Positions 6,241-13,721 of a stretch of 41,399 nucleotides of DNA are shown here, one piece after another. Each line of letters starts with the position of its first letter. Within the stretch, counting starts at the first letter, position 1. The notes beneath the pieces are model-generated. The model worked only from the letters and a program-made list of their open reading frames with translations. It did not search any database and had not been told where the DNA came from. The DNA lies in the NCBI GenBank assembly GCA_035480575.1, contig DATIHR010000021.1, positions 1-41,399 on the forward strand, written 5' to 3'. Position numbers and translations under genes: made by a program. The DNA comes from PMNU01 sp035480575 (lineage in GTDB: Bacteria; Patescibacteriota; Saccharimonadia; Saccharimonadales; UBA4665).

Positions 6241-6364
6241 TTGGCAAGGACGGCCACGTTCCGCGGCCCCGGAAGTTCGCTATTGCAAGCGCAGCTTGCA
6301 TCGGAACGTTCCCTTGCGAACTGCCACCGGCAGTCCTCACTCTAAACAACTGAGCTACACCCGC
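6241..6364 (-). pseudogene. 5'-half tRNA-Gly copy split by an 87-nt structured insert
   Basis: Bases 6364-6340 are an exact 25-nt copy of the tRNA-Gly 5' end (acceptor strand, D arm) and 6252-6241 an exact 12-nt copy of its anticodon 5' strand and loop. In the intact tRNA the two pieces are 2 nt apart; here they are separated by 87 nt (6253-6339). The copy stops precisely at the 3' side of the anticodon loop, so no T arm or 3' acceptor strand exists and no functional tRNA can form. The insert is dense in inverted repeats, some interleaved: ACGTTCCG (6256) with CGGAACGT (6302), AGTTCGC (6274) with GCGAACT (6316), plus hairpins TGCAAGC-GCA-GCTTGCA (6284-6300) and CTGCC-ACC-GGCAG (6321-6333). 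It could be an attachment-site scar or a structured RNA or DNA element. Confidence 0.7.
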
Positions 6365-6452
6365 TTGTTTTTGACTTTATTAGCGTACCCAATTGTTGCT
6401 GTTTTTTCAAGGGGTTGGCGTTGCGGGGGACGGTAGGGCGTGCCGGCTGCGC

Positions 6453-7220
6453 TTATAGTGCAATTGGTGCTGCCTTGACGCCTTTAAAGATAATGTGCGT
6501 TAGGGCCCAGCGGGCGTAGTCGCCTTCTTCTACTGTGTAAACTGGCTGGAGGCCGTAATCTTCGCGGAGCATATTGTGGGCTGTTTGGTACACTTTACGA
6601 ATTTTGGATGGGTGTAGGCGTGCGCCAACATCAGATTTGGGCACCATGTATATGCCCTCGGGGGCCGTTAATCCGCCCAGTACGGGGATCTGCTGCTTGG
6701 GGTCTGGAGCCCAATGGCTGACGGACAGGCGTTCGTGCACAACGCCGACATTGCCCTCTAGCGGTAGCTGCTTGCCGTTTGGCAGGATAATGCTGTGGTT
6801 TTGGTCGGGGGTGAAGCCGGTTTGTAACTCGTGGACATTGTGTCCGTACGCGGCATACAGCGCTTTGGCCTCATCGCGGGCGGTGGTTGCGTTAGCTTTT
6901 TGTATGTAGGCAGCTATGCTAAGGGTGAGGTTAGTCCCTACCAGCGCCACCCGGCCGGCGGCAATGTCTTGGTCGTAGTGCTTTGCTAGGCGTAGCATAC
7001 TCAGGGCCGCCCCGGCCCCGGCATCTAGGCAGACTGCTGGTTTGTCGCCCGAGCTGCTATCCCTGAGCTGTCTGATACGTTTACATAAAAATGCTTCGGT
7101 ACTTAGCGAGTTTGACCCGCCTTGTGCCAACATGTAGAGGCTGCGGTAGTCTCCGTTATGCACGAGGTACGCATTGGTACGGGGTTCGCCGTTGTAGTAC
7201 GCCAGCTCTTTGATTGCCAT
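6453..7220 (-). CDS. Probable SAM-dependent methyltransferase-like protein
   Basis: The protein of about 255 residues starts at ATG 7220 (MAIKELAYYNG); an extension to TTG 7298 is possible but lacks support. A Rossmann-type motif, VCLDAGAGAALSMLRLAKHY, sits near residue 70 and matches methyltransferase motif I. It is followed by RVALVGTNLTLS, where an acidic residue would be expected at the end of strand 2, so activity is uncertain. The second half, with VVHERLSVSHWAPDP, may be the substrate region. It is the last of three minus-strand genes, separated from the previous one by a 138-bp gap with a small CCGAA-TTC-TTCGG hairpin and no other gene. Substrate unknown. Confidence 0.55.
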   Translation of the reverse strand: MAIKELAYYNGEPRTNAYLVHNGDYRSLYMLAQGGSNSLSTEAFLCKRIRQLRDSSSGDKPAVCLDAGAGAALSMLRLAKHYDQDIAAGRVALVGTNLTLSIAAYIQKANATTARDEAKALYAAYGHNVHELQTGFTPDQNHSIILPNGKQLPLEGNVGVVHERLSVSHWAPDPKQQIPVLGGLTAPEGIYMVPKSDVGARLHPSKIRKVYQTAHNMLREDYGLQPVYTVEEGDYARWALTHIIFKGVKAAPIAL

Positions 7221-7358
7221 GACTGCATTACCGATGTATGCCGAAGAATTCGGCGTCAACAGGCAATGTGTCGGTAACTGTTGTGGGTAATTCGGCAAGC
7301 AAAGCAGTGACGACTAGGCAGCCAACATGCCCGATTGTTGGTTTGTGGCCGCCACTTG

Positions 7359-8414
7359 CTAGTGCCTCTGTAATGCTATTTTGGGCTGCATGCACGTTTG
7401 CTCGTAGGCTGTTTGCATATCCCGGGGCATTATGCGGGCGATTCTTCTGGAGAATGTTTGTATAAAGGCAGCCGTGCCATCGGTCCAGTCTATGGCGTCG
7501 GGCGGGATGAGTGTAAGAATTGTAGCTGGGTCGATACTAGGATTGAGTTTGGTATATTCGTATATACCTGCATGTGCGCGACTACCCTTTAGCACCAGCT
7601 CGCCTGCATCGTTGGGGCCGACAATAGCGCCTTTTGGAATGCGATAAAAATCACTGTCGTGGCATTGAGGTGTGCCTTTGGGTATGTCGACATCTATTGT
7701 TTTGCTTTCGCTGGGGCCGTACAGTATGCCCGTGTCTGTAATGCGGGCGGCGTAGCGTTCGACAAGGGTAAGGCGTGCAGGGCCAGAAACGGTGGTCAAC
7801 ACACCAAGCTCGTCGTCTAGGTTGTTTGTGTCGATGGTCGTTACCTCTATGTTTGCCCGATGGTCTACATGGAGCGGTATATTGCCTTGATCGTTGGCAA
7901 CGCTTAGGTAGGTTTCGTTGGGGTACTGTTGTATGTCGGGGTGTATTCTGTAGAACGTGTTCGTTATGCCGTTAAAGCGTATTGGCGAGAATCCTTGGCC
8001 GTCGGGGTCAGGGGTCGCTATCATTTCCACTGCAGCATTGCGGAATGGCAGGCGGGCTTCGGCCGCTACTGCGGCTACTGGTTTTTCTACGCGGTACAAG
8101 CTAGCCTCGCCGCCGCTCCCCTTGGCTGGCGGCTGCAATTTAACCACATCTGCAAAAGCAAGTAGGCGACGGGGTGTGAACCGCCGGCGTACTAGCTCGT
8201 CGCCTTCTGCAATGGTCTCTTCGTGCATACCGCGGGTGGCGGCTAGACCACTCGTAACGGTGTACATAGTGCTGCCGTCTGGCAGCTCTACGGGTTCAAC
8301 ATCTAGATTATTGTACAGCCTGGTTCGTATACCAACGGCTCGTTCTACCAGCTGGTACGGTCTCATGCGCGAGAGCGCATCTTGGCTGAGGGCTGCAAGG
8401 ATTTCTTGTGACAC
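7359..8414 (-). CDS. Hypothetical protein (351 residues)
   Basis: I do not recognise this family. The protein starts at GTG 8414, 18 bp after the stop of the lectin/peptidase gene, with no good ribosome binding site, so it is probably co-transcribed with that gene. It has no signal peptide, transmembrane segment or cysteine cluster. The central part (FYRIHPDIQQYPNETYLSVA, then IPLHVDHRANIEVTTID) is predicted beta-rich, and the C-terminal part is helical (TDGTAAFIQTFSRRIARIMP). It could be a cytoplasmic enzyme without an obvious motif. The context of a secreted cell-wall hydrolase upstream and a methyltransferase-like gene downstream gives no clear function. Confidence 0.65.
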   Translation of the reverse strand: MSQEILAALSQDALSRMRPYQLVERAVGIRTRLYNNLDVEPVELPDGSTMYTVTSGLAATRGMHEETIAEGDELVRRRFTPRRLLAFADVVKLQPPAKGSGGEASLYRVEKPVAAVAAEARLPFRNAAVEMIATPDPDGQGFSPIRFNGITNTFYRIHPDIQQYPNETYLSVANDQGNIPLHVDHRANIEVTTIDTNNLDDELGVLTTVSGPARLTLVERYAARITDTGILYGPSESKTIDVDIPKGTPQCHDSDFYRIPKGAIVGPNDAGELVLKGSRAHAGIYEYTKLNPSIDPATILTLIPPDAIDWTDGTAAFIQTFSRRIARIMPRDMQTAYEQTCMQPKIALQRH

Positions 8415-8432
8415 TGCGTATCGCTTTCGGGC

Positions 8433-9656
8433 CTAGTAGCCGCCGACTGAATAGTGCCAGTGGCCGTTAGCGCTACAGGTTTCGAAGTTGCGCTTTACAC
8501 CATACTTGCTGCCGACATTGTCGCCAATGGCTAGGTTGGCACCGCAGGCAAAGTCCACTGCCTTGCCCTTGTGGTGATACGATCCAGGGCCGGAGTGGCA
8601 CTGGCCAAACAGGACATTTAGGGTGTAGTGCGATTGGTTGCCGTAGTCAGCCAAAAACTGCAAAATAGCGGCGTCGGGCGTAATAGCCGAGGGCAATTGC
8701 GAAGCGTAGGTACACCGCGTTGAAAGTCGCGCTTGTTTGCCGGCGGCTAGGTCGGCCAATTGTTGGCTTGCTAGGGAGCGATCGGCGCTGTCACGGGATT
8801 TGTTTTCGGAATAATCGTAGATGGTTATTTTGCCGGCGTGCCATTCGTCTAGGATTTGCTGGGCTAGTTGCGGAATGGTGCCACCCACCGAGCCGCCGTC
8901 CCAAATGCTCCATATTTTTGCGTTGTTAGCACCGTACACAACAAAGTTGCCATCGTTTTGGCCAACAAGCGATGGGTACGATCCGAACCGCCCAGAAGCC
9001 CATAGTGCAATGTGGCCGGGGCCGTACACTACCAGGTTGCCATCGCCTTGCATCTCTAGCGTAGAGCCAGACTGGCGGTTTGTGTGGTTAGATGCCCAGG
9101 TAGCACCCGACGGCCCGTACACCACTAAGTTACCATCGCCTTGCATGACCATGCGGTAGCGCCGGTCTGGCGATTGAATAAACTGGTTGGCCTTTAGAAT
9201 CTCGCCGCCATTCAAGCGGCTATTAACCGCGCCCGAAGCCCACCATGCAGAACCCTTGACGACCACTAAGTTACCGTCGGTTTGCTGCGCGAGATATGCG
9301 CCGTCGTGGCCGTTTGTGCCTGTAGCCCAGAGGGGCCTGCCGTTAGTATCGACAATAACTAGGTTGCCGTCACACTGCATGGATGCCCATGCACCGTTGT
9401 GGCCACCGGTGCCACTTGCCCATAAAGCGCGACCGTTTACCACATAAGTAACCAAGTTACCGTCGCCTTGCATAATGGTAATGTAGTGCCCATCGTCCGA
9501 CGTAATGCTATCGTTTGGATTTAACCGCCCACAACCGCCCACGCTAGAGGCGGCAAAGGCCTTATGCGGCGATACAAATAACAAACCAGCGCCAACAATT
9601 GCAGCCGCAAGTGCCAGCAAACTACCGCGCCGCACTGTCTTACCAGAATACTTCAT
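8433..9656 (-). CDS. Secreted bulb-type lectin fused to an M15-type peptidoglycan peptidase
   Basis: The protein has 407 residues from ATG 9656; GGAGGG four bases upstream decides this start over ATG 9668. A signal peptide ends near HKAFA. Two B-lectin (mannose-binding) units follow, with repeated QGDGNLVVY-type motifs (at least six copies of the DGN(L/F)V core) ending about residue 250. The C-terminal domain carries the complete M15 metallopeptidase signature S-x-H-x-x-G-x-A-x-D (SYHHKGKAVD) and the final HWHYS zinc ligand motif. Families of this type cleave D-Ala-containing peptidoglycan cross-links or stems. The fusion would bind surface mannose or lipoglycan and cut wall, plausible for an epibiont attacking or remodelling a host surface. 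A -10 box TATACT lies at 9690-9685 on the minus strand. Confidence 0.9.
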   Translation of the reverse strand: MKYSGKTVRRGSLLALAAAIVGAGLLFVSPHKAFAASSVGGCGRLNPNDSITSDDGHYITIMQGDGNLVTYVVNGRALWASGTGGHNGAWASMQCDGNLVIVDTNGRPLWATGTNGHDGAYLAQQTDGNLVVVKGSAWWASGAVNSRLNGGEILKANQFIQSPDRRYRMVMQGDGNLVVYGPSGATWASNHTNRQSGSTLEMQGDGNLVVYGPGHIALWASGRFGSYPSLVGQNDGNFVVYGANNAKIWSIWDGGSVGGTIPQLAQQILDEWHAGKITIYDYSENKSRDSADRSLASQQLADLAAGKQARLSTRCTYASQLPSAITPDAAILQFLADYGNQSHYTLNVLFGQCHSGPGSYHHKGKAVDFACGANLAIGDNVGSKYGVKRNFETCSANGHWHYSVGGY

Positions 9657-9822
9657 GGGACCCTCCATTAATTCGTATCGTTCTAGTATACGGCATGTTC
9701 CCCGGGTCTAGTACGACTTTGATTATCTACAAAGGAAGTGAGCCGAGCTTTTGCGGTATAGCTCCTAGACAAAAATATATATAAGGATAAAAATGTTTTA
9801 GAGTGTAATGATTGGGGGATGT

Positions 9823-10416
9823 ATGAGAAAAATAATTGTTTCGATGTTTATTACGCTAGATGGCGTTATGCAGGCGCCGGGTGGGCCCGAGGAAGATACA
9901 GCGGGTGGGTTCGAGTACGGCGGTTGGACGGCTCCGTATGGTGATGGCGTGTTTAACGAGGCTATGGCAAAGCAGATGAAATCTACCGATCTTTTGCTTG
10001 GTAGGAAAACATTTGATATTTTTGCCAGTTACTGGCCGCAGCACGCAGATGTATGGCCGGGCATTAATGATGTCACTAAATATGTAGTCAGTACTACTAA
10101 AGACAAATCAGACTGGCAAAACTCGGTATTTCTTACAGATGTAGCAGCTATTAAGAAACTGAAAGAAACAGCAGGCTCCGACTTGCAGGTGTGGGGCAGC
10201 GGTAATTTGGTCCAGTCACTCCTAAAGGAAGATTTAGTCGATGAGCTGTGGCTTAAGACGTTCCCCGTAACACTCGGCCAAGGCAAAAAGTTATTTGATA
10301 CGGGGACGATCGCGGCAGCATTTACGTTATTGGACTGCAAAGCCACGCCAAGTGGTGTTATTATTGCCAGCTACAAACGGGCAGGAGACGTCAAGACCGG
10401 TACAGTTGGGGAGTAG
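9823..10416 (+). CDS. Dihydrofolate reductase-like protein (RibD C-terminal family)
   Basis: The 197-residue protein starts at ATG 9823, preceded by a GGGGGA site; ATG 9808 would add five residues and hide that site. It begins MRKIIVSMFITLDGVMQAP, the typical opening of YyaP/YwjB-like proteins, and keeps STDLLLGRKTFDIFASYWP, then KYVVSTT, DLQVWGSGNLVQSLL and DELWLKTFPVTLGQGKKLF, the NADPH-binding core and C-terminal strand order. Members are small reductases of mostly unknown substrate. The gene stands alone, divergent from the lectin/peptidase gene. A small CxxC-type motif is absent and nothing looks truncated. Confidence 0.88.
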   Translation: MRKIIVSMFITLDGVMQAPGGPEEDTAGGFEYGGWTAPYGDGVFNEAMAKQMKSTDLLLGRKTFDIFASYWPQHADVWPGINDVTKYVVSTTKDKSDWQNSVFLTDVAAIKKLKETAGSDLQVWGSGNLVQSLLKEDLVDELWLKTFPVTLGQGKKLFDTGTIAAAFTLLDCKATPSGVIIASYKRAGDVKTGTVGE

Positions 10417-10618
10417 GCTGTCTCGTTGCCATATCTGTTATTTTGTGCTTAAATACCGTTAATGTGGTTGTCCCATTGGCACTCATGCGCTGCTCATTCG
10501 GCGAACGACATGGACGGACAACGAAACCACTCAGATGAATGGGTAGGCCCGCACCTTGCAGGTATAGTCGAATCCTGGATGGCGACAGGCTCTCATCAAC
10601 GTAAGCAAAGGGACACTT

Positions 10619-10807
10619 ATGCAACATCAAAGCAAAAGTATCCAAGACCAGCAAAAGGAATACGGCTGGAGCTACGAGAACAGCATGAAGAACTGGCGTG
10701 CGTGGGGCTCGTGGTTCAGCTGGGGTAGTCCGGTTGGTCTGGGCTTGTTCTTCATCTCCATTGCGGTTACGCTGTGGATAGTAAGCCAAGCCCTTGGCTG
10801 GCAGTAA
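10619..10807 (+). CDS. Small single-pass membrane protein
   Basis: The 62-residue protein has a hydrophilic Gln-rich N-terminus, an aromatic amphipathic stretch (NWRAWGSWFSWG) and one transmembrane helix (about 39-58, VGLGLFFISIAVTLWIVSQA). An AAGGG site lies 6 nt before ATG 10619, and a strong terminator follows 15 bp after the stop, so the unit looks genuine. The 200 bp between 10417 and 10618 have no convincing gene and may hold its promoter and leader; I see only weak candidates there. Function is unknown. Confidence 0.65.
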   Translation: MQHQSKSIQDQQKEYGWSYENSMKNWRAWGSWFSWGSPVGLGLFFISIAVTLWIVSQALGWQ

Positions 10808-10822
10808 AACCTACCAGCCAAC

Positions 10823-10853
10823 AATAACACCGCCACTGTGGCGGTGTTATTTT
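10823..10853. terminator. Strong hairpin terminator
   Basis: A perfect 13-bp stem, AATAACACCGCCA and its complement, with a CTG loop follows the small membrane protein gene. It ends in ATTTTAT on the plus strand. The T-run is short, but the stem is the strongest simple hairpin in the window. Confidence 0.75.
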
Positions 10854-10882
10854 ATGTACCTCTATAGCGCTACAGTTTATTG

Positions 10883-10911
10883 TTGCAGCGACGCGCCATG
10901 CATAGTATTAT
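10883..10911 (+). promoter_or_regulatory. Promoter for the gene at 10922, leaderless
   Basis: TTGCAG (10883-10888) and TATTAT (10906-10911) are exactly 17 bp apart. The predicted start of transcription falls within about four bases of ATG 10922, so that ATG would be at or next to the 5' end of the mRNA. Confidence 0.65.
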
Positions 10912-10921
10912 CACCGATAAT

Positions 10922-11671
10922 ATGGCTCGTAACGCAAAAAAAAGAGGGGATGGCGCAGTCGATCACACTAGCTTTGCCAGTAGCACTGAAGCAGCTACGG
11001 TACAGCAGTATATGGACCGAGTGCGGAGCCAGGCTGCTGGTAACTCCGCCCAGAACACATCGAGGCAAGACAGGCCCGCTCTGTTTAATATCGTACGGGC
11101 CATACATGTGCCGGATGTAGCGGCCCGGAAGGCACTGCTTACGCGGATTGGTGATATTGCCGTTGCAGCAGGTACGGCAAGTCAGCTGCGATTGTGGCAG
11201 GCCGACCAGCTGTTCGTGCCGCTTCTTTCTAAAGACACAATGATTAAAATTGCCAATGAAGCCGCACGCCGAAAGATAGGCGTCGCTGGCCTACTCAGCC
11301 GGGTTATAGGCGTTGCCAGGCAAGATATGGCGCCAGCGTGCGAGGGTACTATAGCGGGTGACTTACACCTACGCAATCAGCATTTCGTTAGCTTGCCATT
11401 TGCCAGTACCGATATTGTTGGTGACGCGTGTTTACTAGCGGAGGTTGTTAAGACGGAAGTCACTAAAAAAGGTGCCAGTTATAACCAGGAGCCTAACAAG
11501 TTCTTGACCACAGGGTCTTTAGAGAAGCCTCTATCTATAAGCTTCGTGAATGGCTTGCGCGCTATAAATTTGCCCCAGTGGACAACTGGGGCAAGTATTA
11601 CTTTTGGCGGGCCACAAGTCGTTAATCTTAACGCATTGTACGAGCAACCGACCTACGGTAGTACGTTATAG
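10922..11671 (+). CDS. Hypothetical protein (249 residues)
   Basis: I do not recognise this family. I start it at ATG 10922 (MARNAKKRGDG), which is placed right after a 17-bp-spaced promoter, and not at upstream TTG 10880 or ATG 10898, which lie inside the promoter. The N-terminal third is polar, Ala/Ser/Gln-rich and probably disordered. From about residue 75 (VPDVAARKALLTRIGDIAV) it is a helical, then mixed domain with no signal peptide or membrane segment. The C-terminus is convergent with a secreted SH3-like protein gene only 12 bp away. Function is unknown. Confidence 0.6.
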   Translation: MARNAKKRGDGAVDHTSFASSTEAATVQQYMDRVRSQAAGNSAQNTSRQDRPALFNIVRAIHVPDVAARKALLTRIGDIAVAAGTASQLRLWQADQLFVPLLSKDTMIKIANEAARRKIGVAGLLSRVIGVARQDMAPACEGTIAGDLHLRNQHFVSLPFASTDIVGDACLLAEVVKTEVTKKGASYNQEPNKFLTTGSLEKPLSISFVNGLRAINLPQWTTGASITFGGPQVVNLNALYEQPTYGSTL

Positions 11672-11683
11672 GTTTTTGGCAAT

Positions 11684-12232
11684 CTACGGGTTGCCGCCGT
11701 AATTAGTGTTGGCACAGTTGCCTGCCACATATCCGTTGCTGCCTGTGTATACAAAGCCATCGCTTACGAACATGGGGGCGTCACCATAATGGCCAACGTA
11801 ATCCCATACGTTTGTCCAGCCCCAGCGGCCGTATACCCAATCGCCAGTCGTTTGGCAAAATAGTACAAGCTTCCAGTTCTCGGGAAAGGTGCGTATGGCC
11901 GGTGCGCTGGTAGATGGCCAGCCGCGAGCGTTGAGGTAGCCGTTGGCACCGTTACCGGTTTGGACTACACCGTAGTAGAACCAACGCGGCGGGTCGTAGC
12001 TGGTGTTCGTCCAGCACACAAACGGCGTACCGGCACACTGAAAGCCCATGCCGCCCATAATGTTTGCTGCTGCGCCTGGCATTTTTTTGTACACGTAATT
12101 TACGAGCCACTGCGGCGCGATAATAGAGGCTGATGCTTGCGCAGGGTTAGCGAGCGGCGCCAGCGCACCCATGGTAACGGTTATTGCTGCCAGTAGGGCG
12201 ACAATTGTTTGGCGTTTAAAAAGGTGTGGCAC
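11684..12232 (-). CDS. Secreted small protein with SH3-like C-terminal domain
   Basis: The 182-residue protein starts at GTG 12232, with AAGGA about 7 nt upstream. The signal peptide (VALLAAITVTMGALAPLANPAQASA) is followed by a mature part with four cysteines and many Trp, Tyr and Gly. The region from about residue 95 (GYLNARGWPS... NWKLVLFCQTTGDWVYG) to DGFVYTGSNG resembles bacterial SH3-like wall-binding domains, in which a Trp-Val pair and a DGFV-type strand recur. It is probably exported to the surface or medium. No catalytic motif is seen. Together with the lectin/peptidase and the beta-helix protein it is one of three signal-peptide proteins within 12 kb. Confidence 0.68.
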   Translation of the reverse strand: MPHLFKRQTIVALLAAITVTMGALAPLANPAQASASIIAPQWLVNYVYKKMPGAAANIMGGMGFQCAGTPFVCWTNTSYDPPRWFYYGVVQTGNGANGYLNARGWPSTSAPAIRTFPENWKLVLFCQTTGDWVYGRWGWTNVWDYVGHYGDAPMFVSDGFVYTGSNGYVAGNCANTNYGGNP

Positions 12233-12320
12233 GGGCGTTCCTTGTCTTTACTTTGCTATTGTTAATGTCATGCAACGATAGCATGGACGCTGTGCGGCGG
12301 TCAATTTTTGGAGGTTGTGG

Positions 12321-12326
12321 TATTGT
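12321..12326 (+). promoter_or_regulatory. Extended -10 for the gene at 12333
   Basis: TGG-TATTGT (12318-12326) forms an extended -10 element six bases before ATG 12333. There is no Shine-Dalgarno site at that ATG, so a leaderless transcript is predicted. Confidence 0.5.
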
Positions 12327-12332
12327 AGTGCA

Positions 12333-12665
12333 ATGCCATTCATGAACGTCGAAATGCAATTGGACAACGCTTGGACGCCCGCCTACAGTGTAGCCTCTGG
12401 TGATCCTCCTGGTTCGTTATCCAATAACAGCCCCGGGGGTAGAGATATGTACATATTTGGTGTGGACCCATTAGTGAACGAGGGATATATTGCTCGGTTC
12501 GATAAGGGTGAGGGTACGCAGGCGAGTAGCGCCCAGTTAGTCGCCAGCGCCGGTTATATCGCTATTGCCCGGCTTGGCATTGGGGAAAGCCATGAACTAG
12601 CGGTGGTTACCGACATAAGTGGCGACCCGCGCCACATACGTTTTACCTACACTGCAGACAATTAG
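12333..12665 (+). CDS. Hypothetical protein (110 residues)
   Basis: The frame extends to TTG or ATG codons upstream, but ATG 12333 (MPFMNVEMQL) lies six bases after an extended -10 box and is the likely start. The protein is mostly beta (AWTPAYSVASG, GYIARFDKGEG, GYIAIARLGIGESHELAVV, HIRFTYTAD) and has no membrane segment or cysteine. It may be a small beta-sandwich protein; I do not recognise a family. About 22 bp of its coding sequence, around 12556-12580, are repeated in the promoter region of the next gene. Confidence 0.55.
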   Translation: MPFMNVEMQLDNAWTPAYSVASGDPPGSLSNNSPGGRDMYIFGVDPLVNEGYIARFDKGEGTQASSAQLVASAGYIAIARLGIGESHELAVVTDISGDPRHIRFTYTADN

Positions 12666-12723
12666 CATAATGAGGGTATCGCTATTGCCGGCTTGGCGGT
12701 AGTTTGGGGTATAATAGCGGTTC

Positions 12724-13635
12724 ATGACGGATTCAGTAGAGGGGCTGACTGCTCCAGTACCACCCGCAATAGAGTATCTACGGCATTATGCACCCGATGA
12801 TGAACGCGATCCAGACATTGCGCATCTAGCGCACTATATGGCCGGTATACTGGAGCTTACATCCGATGCACCTGTAAGCCCGCGGAATTTTACGGTTATG
12901 GTGGCCTTTTTGGCTTTAGAGGATTTGCGCCGGGGGAGAAACGGGTTTACCAGGGAGAATATTAGCGATCATCCGCTTGTCGGGAGGGAACCTGAGGTAT
13001 ACACCAAATTGTCCGAGGCCGTACCGCTGCTCGCTGAAGGAGCATTTTCGCCGGAGTTTGGCTTAGGTGTACGAATGCTCATGGCCGATATGGGGCTGTT
13101 GCCAAAGCCCGAGGCGAGCGAAATGAAGACGCTTGATCCAACGGAAATAATCGCCGAGCCCATTACCGATATTATAACCGCCCGCCGCGAGTTGGTGGAC
13201 GGTGCTAAGCAGCGAGTGGCTGCCCTAGATTGGCCTGGGCTTGGTGTGTATCCGGATATTCTGACAGACGAGAACGAGCGTGCGTATCTAGCGGCTTGTG
13301 CTGTGCTTTTGCGCCAGGCGCCGTTTCGCCCGGCATTAAATGTCTTGACGGACAGTATCGAGACTGACCGGCCCATTATAGCTGCTCTTCCCGAGCGCCA
13401 ACGCCAACAGATCGGGCCAGGTGCTTGGTTGGCCATGATGAATGCAACGATTACTCCAGGCGATGCCATGGCTGTCAGAGATTTTCTATACCTAAAGACG
13501 GCGGAGTTAATAGCAACCTGGCACGACATACCTGTCGACAGGGCAACCACCTACTTTGCGCGCGACACGCACGGACCATATGTACGCGCAGGTATGCGAC
13601 TTGCCGCCTCTGCCAGGGAAAAGCCCAAAAGATAG
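12724..13635 (+). CDS. Hypothetical protein (303 residues)
   Basis: I do not recognise this family. A consensus TATAAT (12710-12715) ends eight bases before ATG 12724, and no ribosome binding site is present, so the mRNA is probably leaderless. The protein is acidic and almost entirely helical, without membrane segments. A run of charged helices (ITDIITARRELVDGAKQRVAAL) divides two globular parts, and the C-terminal part (LKTAELIATWHDIP) is also helical. Codon usage looks like that of its neighbours. The MFS exporter follows 86 bp downstream on the same strand, with its own putative promoter. Confidence 0.6.
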   Translation: MTDSVEGLTAPVPPAIEYLRHYAPDDERDPDIAHLAHYMAGILELTSDAPVSPRNFTVMVAFLALEDLRRGRNGFTRENISDHPLVGREPEVYTKLSEAVPLLAEGAFSPEFGLGVRMLMADMGLLPKPEASEMKTLDPTEIIAEPITDIITARRELVDGAKQRVAALDWPGLGVYPDILTDENERAYLAACAVLLRQAPFRPALNVLTDSIETDRPIIAALPERQRQQIGPGAWLAMMNATITPGDAMAVRDFLYLKTAELIATWHDIPVDRATTYFARDTHGPYVRAGMRLAASAREKPKR

Positions 13636-13721
13636 CACGCTTAACATGTTTACTATTGTTAGTACTGCTCTGTACAATGAATGTATATAAATGACTGCCC
13701 TAGTGCGGCAGGGGGTCTAGC

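Noticed and set aside
6241..6364. Group I intron or functional intron-containing tRNA
   Set aside because: The copy ends at the anticodon loop and has no 3' half, and the 87-nt insert is far too short and sits at the wrong place for a group I intron.
8900..9500. Possible direct DNA repeat array or CRISPR-like repeats
   Set aside because: The recurring GTTGCCATC-like words are the codons of the DGNLV motif in the lectin units, so they are protein repeats.
9808..9822. Upstream ATG for the DHFR-like gene
   Set aside because: The GGGGGA site lies between the two ATGs and the family start MRKIIVSM begins at 9823.
10462..10728. 88-residue frame upstream of the small membrane protein
   Set aside because: It overlaps the 10619 gene in another frame, lacks a start signal and has no protein-like features.
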